The notes: generated by a model from the letters alone, not told the origin. DNA of 64,000 bases from Candidatus Nitronauta litoralis (GCA_015698285.1 CP048685.1:3286001-3350000), one strand, 5' to 3'. Positions 36,607-45,824 are shown, numbered from the stretch's first letter. Translations and numbers: made by a program.

Positions 36607-36966
36607 TTGTTAATCCTGATACTATTTGGAGTGTTAATAGGAGTATTGTCTTCCCTTTCAGGCTTGGGGGGTGGGTTTCTAGTGGTCCCATTTTTAATTT
36701 ACATGGGAAAAAAAGCCCAATTGGCCGTTGGAACTTCCTTTCTGGTTATTTTTCTAATTGCTATTTCTTCTTTAGCAGCCCATGGTCGATTTGGAAATAT
36801 AGAATGGAAGACGGGGCTATTACTGGCTGTAGGCGGGGTTGTCGGGGCGCAAATAGGACCTGTTCTATTGCAGCAGGTTCCAGAAATCATGTTTAAACGG
36901 GGATTTGCCTGTTTGATAATTGGAATTGGTTGTTGGTTATTCTGGACGACTCGCAGTGCTGCCTGA
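36607..36966 (+). CDS. half-size TSUP (TauE/SafE-like) permease
   Basis: About 119 residues. I choose the TTG at 36607 because AGGAGGG sits 7 bases upstream and this start removes an overlap with the symporter gene. The sequence has a TSUP repeat: GVLIGVLSSLSGLGGGFLVVPFL, then AVGTSFLVIFLIAISSLAAH and VGGVVGAQIGPVLL. Full TSUP permeases have two such repeats (~250 aa); here there is one with four helices. It may dimerise. Relatives export or import sulfite, sulfonates or organic acids. The stop of the symporter is 4 bases upstream, so they are likely co-translated. Confidence 0.8.
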   Translation: MLILILFGVLIGVLSSLSGLGGGFLVVPFLIYMGKKAQLAVGTSFLVIFLIAISSLAAHGRFGNIEWKTGLLLAVGGVVGAQIGPVLLQQVPEIMFKRGFACLIIGIGCWLFWTTRSAA

Positions 36967-36970
36967 AGGA

Positions 36971-37396
36971 TCAGGTTTTTCGTTCACCACTTACAAGGCG
37001 GGCGGCGAAGGGGCCTTCTCCCAGTTTATTGATCCAGTTTGAGCGGCCTTTTATGAGATTAAACATCATTGCGCGATCTCCGTTCACTGTATCAGTCCAG
37101 GTTACATCAGCACATTCTGGTTCGAATATTGGAGGGAGGTGAATCATATCTCCTCCTTTTGCTTTCATTTGGCAATTTTTATCAAATATTGATTTAATAT
37201 CTTCAAGGGAACAGACTCTCCAATCCGTTTTTCCACCAAATTGTTGTTGGTTCAAGTCTTCGGCATAAGCCTTACACTGTTCCAGGTTTCGCCATTTACC
37301 GAGCAACTGCCGGGTGTCCTTTTTGAGCCAGGTTAGCCCGGTCTGGGTATCGGTGATTGTGTCATCCCCATTATCTGTGAACCTTGAATCTGCCAT
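36971..37396 (-). CDS. DUF1566 (Lcl-type) domain protein
   Basis: About 141 residues from the ATG at 37396, which has GGAGG about 7 bases upstream. It matches DUF1566: RFTDNGDDTITDTQTGLTWLKK, CKAYAEDLN, GKTDWRVCSLEDIKSIFD and a C-terminal FAARLVSGE. Related domains occur in surface adhesins, but this protein has no signal peptide and is a single domain. Function unknown. It is tail to tail with the TSUP permease gene. Confidence 0.75.
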   Translation of the reverse strand: MADSRFTDNGDDTITDTQTGLTWLKKDTRQLLGKWRNLEQCKAYAEDLNQQQFGGKTDWRVCSLEDIKSIFDKNCQMKAKGGDMIHLPPIFEPECADVTWTDTVNGDRAMMFNLIKGRSNWINKLGEGPFAARLVSGERKT

Positions 37397-37504
37397 TAAC
37401 GTCCTCCGCAACAGACTAGAAATTTTTGAAATATATTTTCGCGGGCTTTAATTTAAAACTTATATAGTAAAGCCTCTTTGTGTTTGTTTTGCATTATAAC
37501 AAAT

Positions 37505-37987
37505 TTAGTCTAGAAAAAATGGTGGAGGCCCATTTGTAAAATGTAGTCCGTGAAACCTATAGGAAAACCGGGCTGGCAAGCGGACTTGAAATGAGTCTTC
37601 ATTAAAAGGCTTCTGGTATGCCTGGGCTAATACCGATTTGTAGTCGTATACGCTTTGTTCACAGCTTCGAAAAAAACACCAGCGGATATGAATTGGAAAA
37701 CGCTTATCTCGCTTTAGCACAATTCCAATAATGCTTTTTCCATTCAGAAAAAACTGGATAATAAAACCAGGTGTATTGACCTGGAAGACAGCTCCGCGTT
37801 GCAATTGGGTAATGTCTAGCGGGTTATCAACTGCGATGGCTTTTGTTTTGTATTGGTTTAATGAAATTAATTCTTTTCCGAAAGAACTGTTGAAAGCAAA
37901 AAACAACATAAAAAAAACAAAAAAGCCGGTGGAGAGGAGAACTTTTGCTTCAATTTTTTTACACTTATTATTTCTCAAAATAATCAA
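37505..37987 (-). CDS. hypothetical exported protein
   Basis: A 160-residue protein with a basic N-terminus and a hydrophobic segment (VLLSTGFFVFFMLFFAFNSSFG) that should be a signal peptide or anchor. The mature part contains two Cys in RWCFFRSCEQ, which could form a disulfide, and a Phe-rich C-terminus. I do not recognise the family. The gene seems to stand alone. Confidence 0.55.
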   Translation of the reverse strand: MIILRNNKCKKIEAKVLLSTGFFVFFMLFFAFNSSFGKELISLNQYKTKAIAVDNPLDITQLQRGAVFQVNTPGFIIQFFLNGKSIIGIVLKRDKRFPIHIRWCFFRSCEQSVYDYKSVLAQAYQKPFNEDSFQVRLPARFSYRFHGLHFTNGPPPFFLD

Positions 37988-38051
37988 AGTAATAAATAAT
38001 TTAAACTGAATTAAGAAGGCTGACTTTTTGAAGATTGATTGGGGAATAAAA

Positions 38052-38082
38052 AAAAGCCGGTAGACATTGTCTACCGGCTTTT
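38052..38082 (-). terminator. strong intrinsic terminator
   Basis: AAAAGCCGGTAGAC at 38052-38065 pairs perfectly with GTCTACCGGCTTTT at 38069-38082 across a 3-base loop. Read on the minus strand it ends in a run of eight T, so it terminates the secreted-protein gene starting at 38589. Confidence 0.92.
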
Positions 38083-38133
38083 CTATGAATTACTCTCCGG
38101 ATGTTTTGCACCCTGAGGAACTTTTCCTTTAGC

Positions 38134-38589
38134 TTACTTCAATGTGGGATGGTTATCAGCACACATGCTGTTTGGAACCAGCGTTTCTTTCATGAAACCA
38201 TCACGACTCTGATTCATCGCGTTGCGATATGCGTCGTCTGAGTTGTCTCCCTGACAGTCACCGGGAACGAGGCCACGTACTGAAGCTTCTTCAACGGTCC
38301 GCTGGGCTTTCCAAGACTGATCGGTCTGAGAAGAACCAAACTGGAAATAAGTATTAACACCGGACAAACCGCCCTGGTTTGCAAGCAAAGCACCAGATTT
38401 GGCAATCAGAGACCTTGAATAAGCACGGTCAGCACTTCCCATTTCCATAATTGTTTTGCCAACCCCCATTACACTCTGATCAACACCAATTACTGTGCCA
38501 GGAACAACACTGTCAGCGATGGCGGAGCTGGAACCCATAAAACCAGCAACCATGAAGCTTGCAACAAACAACAAAGCTTTCTTTTTCAT
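38134..38589 (-). CDS. hypothetical secreted protein
   Basis: A 151-residue protein with a textbook signal peptide (MKKKALLFVASFMVAGFMGS, cleavage near AIADS). The mature part is ~125 residues, Gly/Ser/Ala-rich, with repeated small motifs (VIGVDQSVMGVGKTIMEMG) and two Cys (VPGDCQGD, NSMCADN). GGGGAG precedes the ATG. It has its own likely promoter and a very strong terminator, so it is probably a well-expressed single gene. I do not recognise the family. Confidence 0.7.
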   Translation of the reverse strand: MKKKALLFVASFMVAGFMGSSSAIADSVVPGTVIGVDQSVMGVGKTIMEMGSADRAYSRSLIAKSGALLANQGGLSGVNTYFQFGSSQTDQSWKAQRTVEEASVRGLVPGDCQGDNSDDAYRNAMNQSRDGFMKETLVPNSMCADNHPTLK

Positions 38590-39340
38590 TGTAATCTCCC
38601 CTGTTAATGTTAACTCTATTAATTTAATAATTCACAAAGTGAATGAATTACGTGAAAGCAGGAAAGTTATCAAAGTAGTAAGTCAACCTACCTTAAGAGC
38701 TAAAATATACTCTTCTATAAGTTTACAGGCGCAATTTATAATTTTGTAGATGATTTGTCAACACAAAACTCCCTAAAACAAAGCAAAACCGGGTTTTCGA
38801 ATGTAGTTTTCCGATAAAACAGGGGTTTTAAACCATTGTGAGTTTAACTATTTGAAAATAATAAGGAAATCAGCTTTTTTTTAAATTTTCGTGGTAATTC
38901 TGATTTCAAAGGACGTCGTTTAATTGGAAAGCTTTGCATAATCGGGATAATTTGATACAACGTTAATCATCCCAAGGAACTTAAGCAACAAAGCGATCAA
39001 GACCTCTGACCGTTTTCGCAGACCGGTTTTAAGGCGCAGTTGTTATCAGACTAACCCTCCTTTGGTTTTGGTGCTCGTATGCAGAGGTTTTTTAAGTCGG
39101 CATCCCGGATAAGAAATACTTAAAGATAATAGCTTCAGTTCATGTGTTATTTTTATCCATGACAACCTGTGAAATTTGAACCCACATTGAGTTTATGATA
39201 TTGCTGTTTTGTTTTTCATAAATTTCTTGTATTGGCGCGAGCCCAAATCATATCTGAATTAACATTAAGATATGCAAAGAAGTGCTTGAATTATTTGAAA
39301 ATAATTGAAAATCTTGAATCAAAACTGGCAGAGGTATTGC
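38590..39340. other. 750-base intergenic region, possible small RNA
   Basis: No credible protein gene lies here. The left part holds the promoter of the secreted-protein gene. In the right half a possible plus-strand promoter (TTGGAA at 38924-38929, 16-base spacer, GATAAT at 38946-38951) precedes a stretch in which ACCTCTG (39002-39008) can pair with CAGAGGT (39082-39088), directly followed by T residues. This could be a ~135-base structured RNA, but it matches no RNA class I know. Confidence 0.35.
38735..38761 (-). promoter_or_regulatory. putative sigma-70 promoter for the secreted-protein gene
   Basis: On the minus strand TTGACA (38756-38761, full consensus -35) is followed by candidate -10 elements: TATAAA at 15-base spacing or TAAATT at 17. 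The transcript would carry a leader of about 135 bases before the ATG at 38589. Confidence 0.45.
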
Positions 39341-39721
39341 GTGAACGAAAAAAAATATTACACATTGGAAGAGGCCAATCAGTTTGTTCCTAAACTTTTG
39401 GAAATTCTACCTTGCATGCAGCGATTACATGCCGCTATGAGTCAGGATTATCCGGATGTGAGAAATGCATGGAGACAGTCCAAGTTTAATGGGGGGAGTA
39501 TGCAAGGGGCTGATTACCTGGAGCACGTCCTCAGATACCAGCGTCTTAAAAAGGAATTGGATGAGATGGGTGCCGACCTGAAAGGTGTAGAACAGGGTTT
39601 GGTCGATTTTTTATCAATTCGGGAGGGGAAAGAAGTCTATCTTTGTTGGAAATACCCTGAAACCAAAATTGAATATTGGCACGATCTGGATACAGGTTTC
39701 AGTGGTAGACAGCCTGTATAA
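39341..39721 (+). CDS. DUF2203 family protein
   Basis: About 126 residues from the GTG at 39341; GAGG lies 6 bases upstream and the family match starts immediately (YYTLEEANQFVPKLLEIL). An upstream TTG at 39305 would add 12 residues. The C-terminal block GLVDFLSIREGKEVYLCWKYPE, then EYWHDLDTGFSGRQPV, is the DUF2203 hallmark. The family is conserved in diverse bacteria but uncharacterised. No operon partner is evident. Confidence 0.8.
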   Translation: MNEKKYYTLEEANQFVPKLLEILPCMQRLHAAMSQDYPDVRNAWRQSKFNGGSMQGADYLEHVLRYQRLKKELDEMGADLKGVEQGLVDFLSIREGKEVYLCWKYPETKIEYWHDLDTGFSGRQPV

Positions 39722-39758
39722 ACTGGGTGACAAACGCTTCATCCCTGTTTTCGGTAAC

Positions 39759-40529
39759 TTAAATAAGTTGATTTAACTTTTTTACCAGTGTTTTATTCCC
39801 AACCAAAGCAGACCCCTGTCTTAAATTAACGTCATTCCCGGTACCTCCCATATTTATGAAAGTTCCACCAGCTTCCTCGGCCATCACCTTGCAGGGAGCA
39901 AAATCCCAGATATAGGCCCAGGGGTCTACCATGGCGTCTACAATACCCCGGATGGCCATTAGATGCCCAAATGCATCTGGGTAGGTTCTGACTAACCCCG
40001 CCTCTCTATGTAGTTGATTTAAAAGCCGCATCCGCTTTTTTTCACGGAAACAATAAACATCCCCTGTTGCCAGGGCCGCTCCCTGTATTTTTGAATGTTT
40101 TGAAACATGAAGCCTCTCCTCCTTAAGCCAGGCCCCCTGGTTTTTGATTGCCCAGGCGGTTTCACCAAGGGCGGGTAAAGAAATAATGCCTAAAACCGGT
40201 TTACCGTGGTGCAACAAAGAGACGAGGGTGGAGAAAAGTGGAAGCCCCCGAATAAAAGATCTAGTGCCATCAATAGGGTCGATTGTCCATACCCACTCTC
40301 GATGATCTTCTTCAGAACCAAACTCTTCACCTATAATTCCATGATCAGGAAACGACCGCATAATCCGTTTGCGCAACATTTCCTCAACCTTTTTGTCGGC
40401 TATGGTGACAGGGCTTTGATCGGATTTGGTTTCAACTTTTACCGAGGTTCTGAAATAATTCATTACCTGCCGGTTCGCGGGTTTAAGCCAGGAGATTACA
40501 GAATCTTTCGTTTCAAGAAGGAATTTCAA
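39759..40529 (-). CDS. inositol monophosphatase-family phosphatase (HisN/SuhB/CysQ-like)
   Basis: A 256-residue Mg2+-dependent phosphatase. Metal ligands are in GEEFGSEED, the WTIDPIDGTRSF motif, and the C-terminal WDFAPCKVMAEEAGGTF. The family includes inositol-phosphatase, histidinol-phosphatase HisN and 3'-phosphoadenosine phosphatase. The RSFIRGLPLF after the DPIDGT motif is like HisN-type proteins. hisC lies 15 kb away, so a histidine role is possible but unproven. It is convergent with the DUF2203 gene. Confidence 0.85.
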   Translation of the reverse strand: MKFLLETKDSVISWLKPANRQVMNYFRTSVKVETKSDQSPVTIADKKVEEMLRKRIMRSFPDHGIIGEEFGSEEDHREWVWTIDPIDGTRSFIRGLPLFSTLVSLLHHGKPVLGIISLPALGETAWAIKNQGAWLKEERLHVSKHSKIQGAALATGDVYCFREKKRMRLLNQLHREAGLVRTYPDAFGHLMAIRGIVDAMVDPWAYIWDFAPCKVMAEEAGGTFINMGGTGNDVNLRQGSALVGNKTLVKKLNQLI

Positions 40530-40675
40530 AATATTGATGCCTGAAAGGGAGTGGTACTGTTAGTGAGGCTCTTTTATTTATCGTCACTCAATATAAAAAC
40601 AGGTTGCGCTCAAGACCCTGTAAATTATAAACTCAAAATCTTTGGGCACCAAATTGAAAAGGTCTTTCTAAAATT

Positions 40676-41584
40676 ATGAATAATAAACAGTTAACGTTTG
40701 GGATAATTTTTGTGTTTTTCATCGCCATTCTATTTTTTATGGTGATTGTCTGGGAAATCAAGAAGTCTATCGATTTTCAGGAAAAAATGGCTGACTCCCG
40801 GCCTGACAACAAACAAATGAAAATAGAAGATAACAGGGATTTCAGCATTTATGAAACCATGGTGGGTGATGACGGAAGAGAGATGATCCTGATCCCTGAA
40901 GGGGTGTTCACCCGGGGTTCCAGAATGGGAGATATTGATGAAAAACCAGAACAGGAAGTTTATTTAGACGCATTTTATGCGGATAAGTTTGAAGTGACAG
41001 TTGAAGCGTACAACAAATTTCGTAAAGCTGCTGATTATGTCGAGGCTTCTGTTCCATTTTTCCAGGGAAATCATGAGATTCTGGACACTCCTAATTTTCC
41101 TCAGGTTGGTGTTTCCTGGTACGACGCAGTTAATTATTGTGCCTGGGCGGGGAAACGACTTTTGACTGAAGCAGAATGGGAAAAAGCGGCGCGTGGGACC
41201 CATGGCCTGGTTTATCCCTGGGGAAATGATATGTTGCCAAAACGGGCTAATATTAAAGGCACCGCAGACGATTTCCCTTATATGGCTCCGGTAGGCAGTT
41301 ATCCGATGGGCCGCAGCGTATATGGCATTTACGATATGGCAGGAAATGTCTCGGAATGGGTGGAAGATTATTACGATCAGTTTGCATTTGAACGGCTGGA
41401 GATGATCAATCCTGTTTACGACAAGGAAACCAAAACCCGTGTTTATCGGGGCGGATCCTGGGATGCTACCAAGGTGAATGTACGCGCTTCCAAGCGCTTT
41501 GCCGCTACACCTGGTAGAAAAGATGCGATTGTAGGTTTTCGTTGTGGGAAATCATCCGAAAAGGAAAAATCCGTTGCAAAATAG
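40676..41584 (+). CDS. membrane-anchored SUMF1/FGE-like domain protein
   Basis: A 302-residue protein with one N-terminal membrane helix (LTFGIIFVFFIAILFFMVIVW), then a formylglycine-generating-enzyme-sulfatase fold: MILIPEGVFTRGS, EVYLDAFYADKFEVT, VSWYDAVNYCAWAGKRLLTEAEWEKAARG, GNVSEWVEDYY and RVYRGGSWDATKVNV. The active-site Cys pair of true FGE is not present near the RGGSW block, so it probably is not a sulfatase activator; such domains often bind ligands. It precedes the giant SpeE-like/TPR gene by 114 bases. Confidence 0.85.
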   Translation: MNNKQLTFGIIFVFFIAILFFMVIVWEIKKSIDFQEKMADSRPDNKQMKIEDNRDFSIYETMVGDDGREMILIPEGVFTRGSRMGDIDEKPEQEVYLDAFYADKFEVTVEAYNKFRKAADYVEASVPFFQGNHEILDTPNFPQVGVSWYDAVNYCAWAGKRLLTEAEWEKAARGTHGLVYPWGNDMLPKRANIKGTADDFPYMAPVGSYPMGRSVYGIYDMAGNVSEWVEDYYDQFAFERLEMINPVYDKETKTRVYRGGSWDATKVNVRASKRFAATPGRKDAIVGFRCGKSSEKEKSVAK

Positions 41585-41698
41585 TTTTAATCATTTGCAA
41601 GGCCAATTAAACCGGTTTCCTGACTTTATCTCGCCTGATTTAATTCTTTGTAATGGCACCAAGGGTTTGAAAAATTACCACACTGAGCTATCTGAGCT

Positions 41699-44600
41699 TT
41701 GACTGAGACGCCTTCCAATCGATTCCGCTACGCTGTATTTTTCCTGTTTTTTATTTCAGGGGCGACGGGTCTTATTTATGAAGTGGTCTGGACCCGTCAA
41801 CTCACCCTGGTTCTTGGAAACACCCACTATTCAGTGGCCACCGTTCTTACCACTTTCATGGCCGGGTTGGCACTGGGTAGTTTTTTTGGAGGAAAATGGA
41901 TAGATAGGCATGGCAATCCTTTACTGGTTTATGCCATGCTCGAAGCGGCGATCGGTCTTTATTGTCTTGCCATCCCCTGGTTGATTGATCTTGCCTTACC
42001 GCTGTTTAAAATGATTTATGCTGGCTTCCAGAGTTCATACCTGGAATCCAGCTTTTTACGCTTCCTGGTTTGTGCATCCATCCTGATAATCCCGACAACT
42101 TTGATGGGAGCTACCTTGCCCGTCCTTGGCAAGTTTGTTTCCCGAAACCCTGAAGGAATTGGGCGTGATGTCGGAACTTTATATGGTTTGAATACATTTG
42201 GGGCTGTTGTGGGGGCCTATGTCAGTGCCTACTGGTTAATGCGGTTGTTGGGGATCAGTATGACTGTTTATCTGGCGGCCTCCATAAACATCGGGATTGC
42301 CATCATCATTTTTTATTTTTTAAAAAAATTTCCTTCTTCATTTGTATTAATTACAGATTCTACACGGAACCTCGAAAAAAAAGCTTCCCTGCAATCAGAA
42401 CCAGAATTGACACGAAAGGAATGGGGGGTGTTATTGGCTTTTGGAGTTTCCGGGGTAGCCGCTTTGATCTATCAAGTTGCGTGGAACCGAATTTTTTCAC
42501 TTGTCCTTGGTTCTTCAGTTTACGCTTTCAGCTTGATCCTGACTACGTTCATATTAGGCCTGGCTCTGGGGACGATTGCATTTTCCCGATTGTGTCATCG
42601 TTTTAAAGACCTGAATGAAGTGTTTTCTTACCTGCAGCTGGCAATTGGGTTTTCCGCTCTGCTTACACTCCCATATTTCGGTTCTATCCCGTATGTCAAC
42701 CGCTGGGTTTATCTTAATTGGGGCCAGGATTTTCAAACTATCCAATGGGCCAATTTTCTAACCATTCTGGTTTTAATATTTCTTCCAACCTTTTTAATGG
42801 GAGGACAATTCCCGGTTGTAATTAAGCTCGTTGCTAAACGGCTTGATTCCCTTGGGAAACGTGTAGGACAGGTCTATGCTTGTAATACTATTGGGACAAT
42901 TATTGGAGCGTTTCTTGCCGGATTTATTTTAATTCCTGCTGTTGGAATCCAGGACACCCTCTGGATATCCACTTTAATTAACATCACCACTGGAATTGTT
43001 TTACTCACTTTTGCAAGTCAGTTAAATCGCCAATCAAAATTTGTGACTCTTACAATGGTTTTGCTTTTATGCCTGATGGGTTCCCAGCTTGTCCCGCGTT
43101 GGGATCGGGCAATTATATCAAGTGGGTCTTTCATGCCTTATCGCCTGGCTGATCTTGAACAGGCTATTGAGAAAAAAAATAAAATTTTATTTTATAAAGA
43201 GGGTATTCATACAACGGTCACCACAGAACTTTCTTACTCAGGAAATATTTTCTTGAGAGTAAATGGGAAAACAGATGCATCACTTGCCGGAGATATGAGG
43301 ACTCAACTTTTATCCGGCTACATTCCAATGTTGGTGCATCCTGATCCAAAAAATGCATTGGTTGTGGGGCAGGGTAGTGGAGTGACCCTTGGAGCTGTAT
43401 TGAGTTTTCCTGTTGAAAGCGCAGATCTGGTTGAAATTTCTCCTGCTGTTATTGAAGGTTCCCGCTATTTTGGTCCGTTCAACAACCACTCACTTGATGA
43501 CAGCAGAGTCACAACCATTCTTCAGGATGGACGCAATCATCTCACTTTGACAGACAAAAGTTATGACGTGGTTATCTCCGAACCGTCTAACCCCTGGATT
43601 TCTGGAGTTGGTGCTTTATTCACCAAAGATTTCTACCAGTTGCTGGTCAAAAAGCTAAATCCAGGCGGAATCGCCTGTGTCTGGGTTCATACCAATATGT
43701 CGCCTGACAATTTCAAATCTATAGTCAAAGCCTTCACTTCCGTTTTTGGGCATGTGACTATGTGGGAATCAATTGTTGGAGAAGATTATCTGCTGGTGGG
43801 CTCGATGCAGCCCTATCAGTTACCCTTCGAAAAGACACAAGCCCTTTTTAATGACCCAAAGCGTGGACGGGCTTTAAGAAGGCTGGGGCTGGCCGAAATT
43901 AAAGATTTAATGGGACTTTTTATTATGGACCAGGAGGGACTGAAAAATTTTAGTGCAGAAGCCCCAATGCATACTGATGACAACTCACTGCTTGAATTTA
44001 ATGCTCCGGAATATATTTATAAAGATGAACGACATATTATTGTCCGTCAGTTGACTCCGTTTTTTGGGGGAAAACCGGATTTACTGAAATTTACAACGAC
44101 AGATGTTGATACCAGTCTAAAGGTTAAAAAAGAGGTTGCGGCACTTGAAAGAACTGAAACGCAGGTAAAAGAAATAAAAAGAAAAGCTCAGGTGGAACAA
44201 CACTTGGGACGAGCCCTGGAGGCGGTAAATGCTCAGCAGATGGAAAAAGCTCTACAAAACTATTTTGAAGTATTAAAGCTCGATCCAGATCATGTGCTGA
44301 CATTTTTCAATATGGGAAACGTCTATCGAGGGATGAGGAAATATGAAAAAGCAGAGATTTCCTACAGAAAAGCGCTTGAAATCAATCCATACTATGTTTT
44401 TGCCTCCATGGGACTGGCGCAGGTTTATCTTGTGACCAAGCAACCGGGTAAGGCTCATAAGGTGTTGAATCGGGCTCTGCAGATTTTGCCGGAGGATGCT
44501 GAAATTAGGACCTGGCTCGGATTGTCGTATATTAAGAGTAATAGGTTGGAAGAGGGCCTTGAGGAAATCATGCAAGCAGTTCAATCTGACCCCTATTATC

Positions 44601-44752
44601 TTCCAGCCTATTTCTATCTGGGGTTGTATCTATCAGAATCAGATAGTAGCAAGGCCCGTAAGTATCTTGATTATTTCCTCAATCGGGTTGCCGGGGATAG
44701 CCGGTTTAAGAATATGGAGCAAAAAGCTCGGGAGCTTTTAAACAAACTTTAA
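41699..44752 (+). CDS. giant membrane / spermidine synthase-like / TPR fusion protein
   Basis: A 1017-residue protein from a TTG one codon after an in-frame stop. Residues ~1-460 contain about a dozen hydrophobic helices in two similar halves (GATGLIYEVVWTRQLTLVLG and GVAALIYQVAWNRIFSLVLG), a known fused-synthase membrane architecture. Residues ~490-760 are a spermidine synthase-like Rossmann domain with VVGQGSGVTLGAV and DVVISEPSNPWISG. Residues ~855-1010 are four or five TPRs. The enzyme fold uses S-adenosylmethionine or its decarboxylated form; polyamine synthesis is unproven. It likely acts in the inner membrane. The next TPR gene lies 123 bases on. Confidence 0.85.
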   Translation: MTETPSNRFRYAVFFLFFISGATGLIYEVVWTRQLTLVLGNTHYSVATVLTTFMAGLALGSFFGGKWIDRHGNPLLVYAMLEAAIGLYCLAIPWLIDLALPLFKMIYAGFQSSYLESSFLRFLVCASILIIPTTLMGATLPVLGKFVSRNPEGIGRDVGTLYGLNTFGAVVGAYVSAYWLMRLLGISMTVYLAASINIGIAIIIFYFLKKFPSSFVLITDSTRNLEKKASLQSEPELTRKEWGVLLAFGVSGVAALIYQVAWNRIFSLVLGSSVYAFSLILTTFILGLALGTIAFSRLCHRFKDLNEVFSYLQLAIGFSALLTLPYFGSIPYVNRWVYLNWGQDFQTIQWANFLTILVLIFLPTFLMGGQFPVVIKLVAKRLDSLGKRVGQVYACNTIGTIIGAFLAGFILIPAVGIQDTLWISTLINITTGIVLLTFASQLNRQSKFVTLTMVLLLCLMGSQLVPRWDRAIISSGSFMPYRLADLEQAIEKKNKILFYKEGIHTTVTTELSYSGNIFLRVNGKTDASLAGDMRTQLLSGYIPMLVHPDPKNALVVGQGSGVTLGAVLSFPVESADLVEISPAVIEGSRYFGPFNNHSLDDSRVTTILQDGRNHLTLTDKSYDVVISEPSNPWISGVGALFTKDFYQLLVKKLNPGGIACVWVHTNMSPDNFKSIVKAFTSVFGHVTMWESIVGEDYLLVGSMQPYQLPFEKTQALFNDPKRGRALRRLGLAEIKDLMGLFIMDQEGLKNFSAEAPMHTDDNSLLEFNAPEYIYKDERHIIVRQLTPFFGGKPDLLKFTTTDVDTSLKVKKEVAALERTETQVKEIKRKAQVEQHLGRALEAVNAQQMEKALQNYFEVLKLDPDHVLTFFNMGNVYRGMRKYEKAEISYRKALEINPYYVFASMGLAQVYLVTKQPGKAHKVLNRALQILPEDAEIRTWLGLSYIKSNRLEEGLEEIMQAVQSDPYYLPAYFYLGLYLSESDSSKARKYLDYFLNRVAGDSRFKNMEQKARELLNKL

Positions 44753-44875
44753 TCATTGTTGGGTAGTCTGTATACTCGCAGAACTTTCTCATACTGTTGA
44801 AAAGTTTATAATTAACGGAAATAAACAGAAACATCCTTGATCTTCAATATCGGATGAGATGAGTGATTTTTAAAT

Positions 44876-45613
44876 ATGCCTAAAAAAATCAAAGTTTTAT
44901 GGGTTCTAACCAGCATTGTCATTGTACTTGGGTTTTTCTTTACCTCTATTAAATTTCAAGTGCAACAATCTCGTGAGGACCACAAGCGCCGAGCTGAAGA
45001 ATCACGGATAGCTTATGAGGAGAAACTGGCAAAACGCAAGGCGGCCATGGCCCTTTCTAAAAAGGTCGAAAATATCCGGGAAATGGTAGCTTCGGGAAAA
45101 AATAAAAAAGCGATTATACTTGCGAAAGAAGTGGTTGAGAAAGATCCTGAAAATGCCCTTGCACGCACCTGGTGGGCAGTGGCATTGGTAAACTTGAAGA
45201 AAATGGATGAGGCGATTGAAATGTTTAAAGCATCCTCATCTAAGGACCCGAACCAGGCTAAGACCTATCAATTTTGGGGGCTCACCCTGGTAAAAATGGG
45301 ACGCTATCAGGAAGCCATAGATAAATATGAAAACGCTCTGCTTCTGGAACCGGAAAACAGCAACGGGTTTACTTACTGGGGAGCAGCGCTGGGACAGATG
45401 GGGCGCCATAAGGAAGCTGTTGAAAAGTTGATTAAAGCTCTGGATTTGAATCCTTTTAACAAACTGGCTTACGGAGTTCTGGTTGATTCTTACTTCCATC
45501 TTGGAGATTATCCCAAAGCATGGGAGACTGTTAAAAATGCAAAAAAACAAAAACTGACAATTCCGGAAGGAACTTTGTCAAGATTGAGGAAAGTAAGCCC
45601 CGAAAAGGGGTAG
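44876..45613 (+). CDS. membrane-anchored TPR protein
   Basis: A 245-residue protein. A single N-terminal helix (VLWVLTSIVIVLGFFFTSI) anchors it, a charged likely coiled-coil follows at about residues 30-65 (QQSREDHKRRAEESR), and residues ~75-230 are four or five TPRs (NALARTWWAVALVNLKKMDEA, TYQFWGLTLVKMGRYQEAI). It follows the SpeE-like/TPR gene in the same direction and may act with it. No enzyme domain. Confidence 0.8.
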   Translation: MPKKIKVLWVLTSIVIVLGFFFTSIKFQVQQSREDHKRRAEESRIAYEEKLAKRKAAMALSKKVENIREMVASGKNKKAIILAKEVVEKDPENALARTWWAVALVNLKKMDEAIEMFKASSSKDPNQAKTYQFWGLTLVKMGRYQEAIDKYENALLLEPENSNGFTYWGAALGQMGRHKEAVEKLIKALDLNPFNKLAYGVLVDSYFHLGDYPKAWETVKNAKKQKLTIPEGTLSRLRKVSPEKG

Positions 45614-45703
45614 TTCAATTAAAACTTTAAAATGGAAACATTTTAAGAGAATTGGGTTAAAAAATTGGTTTTAAAGGGCTGAATTTCAAGTTATTTCAAT
45701 ATT

Positions 45704-45734
45704 TTGTGGTATTTTCCCAGTTTTTTGCTATATT
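45704..45734 (+). promoter_or_regulatory. putative promoter for the mlaA-like gene
   Basis: TGCTATATT (extended -10, TATATT at 45729-45734) lies about 90 bases before the GTG start of the MlaA-like gene. A weak TTGTGG (45704-45709) sits 19 bases upstream. Confidence 0.4.
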
Positions 45735-45824
45735 ATTCCAGTTTTATTTGCCCTATTCAGGTGACCTTCATTGGTAGTTCCCACCTGGTCAGTCCCTGTC
45801 ATACAGCTTGGGAGGAAAATCTTA

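Noticed and set aside
39326-39340. TGGCAG-N5-TTGC, a match to a sigma-54 -24/-12 promoter
   Set aside because: It lies right against the GTG start of the DUF2203 gene, so transcription would begin inside the conserved part. The GAGG it contains is better read as the ribosome site.
45598-45611. CCCCGAAAAGGGG as a terminator after the TPR gene
   Set aside because: The stem is only four to five pairs, overlaps the coding end, and has no T-run.
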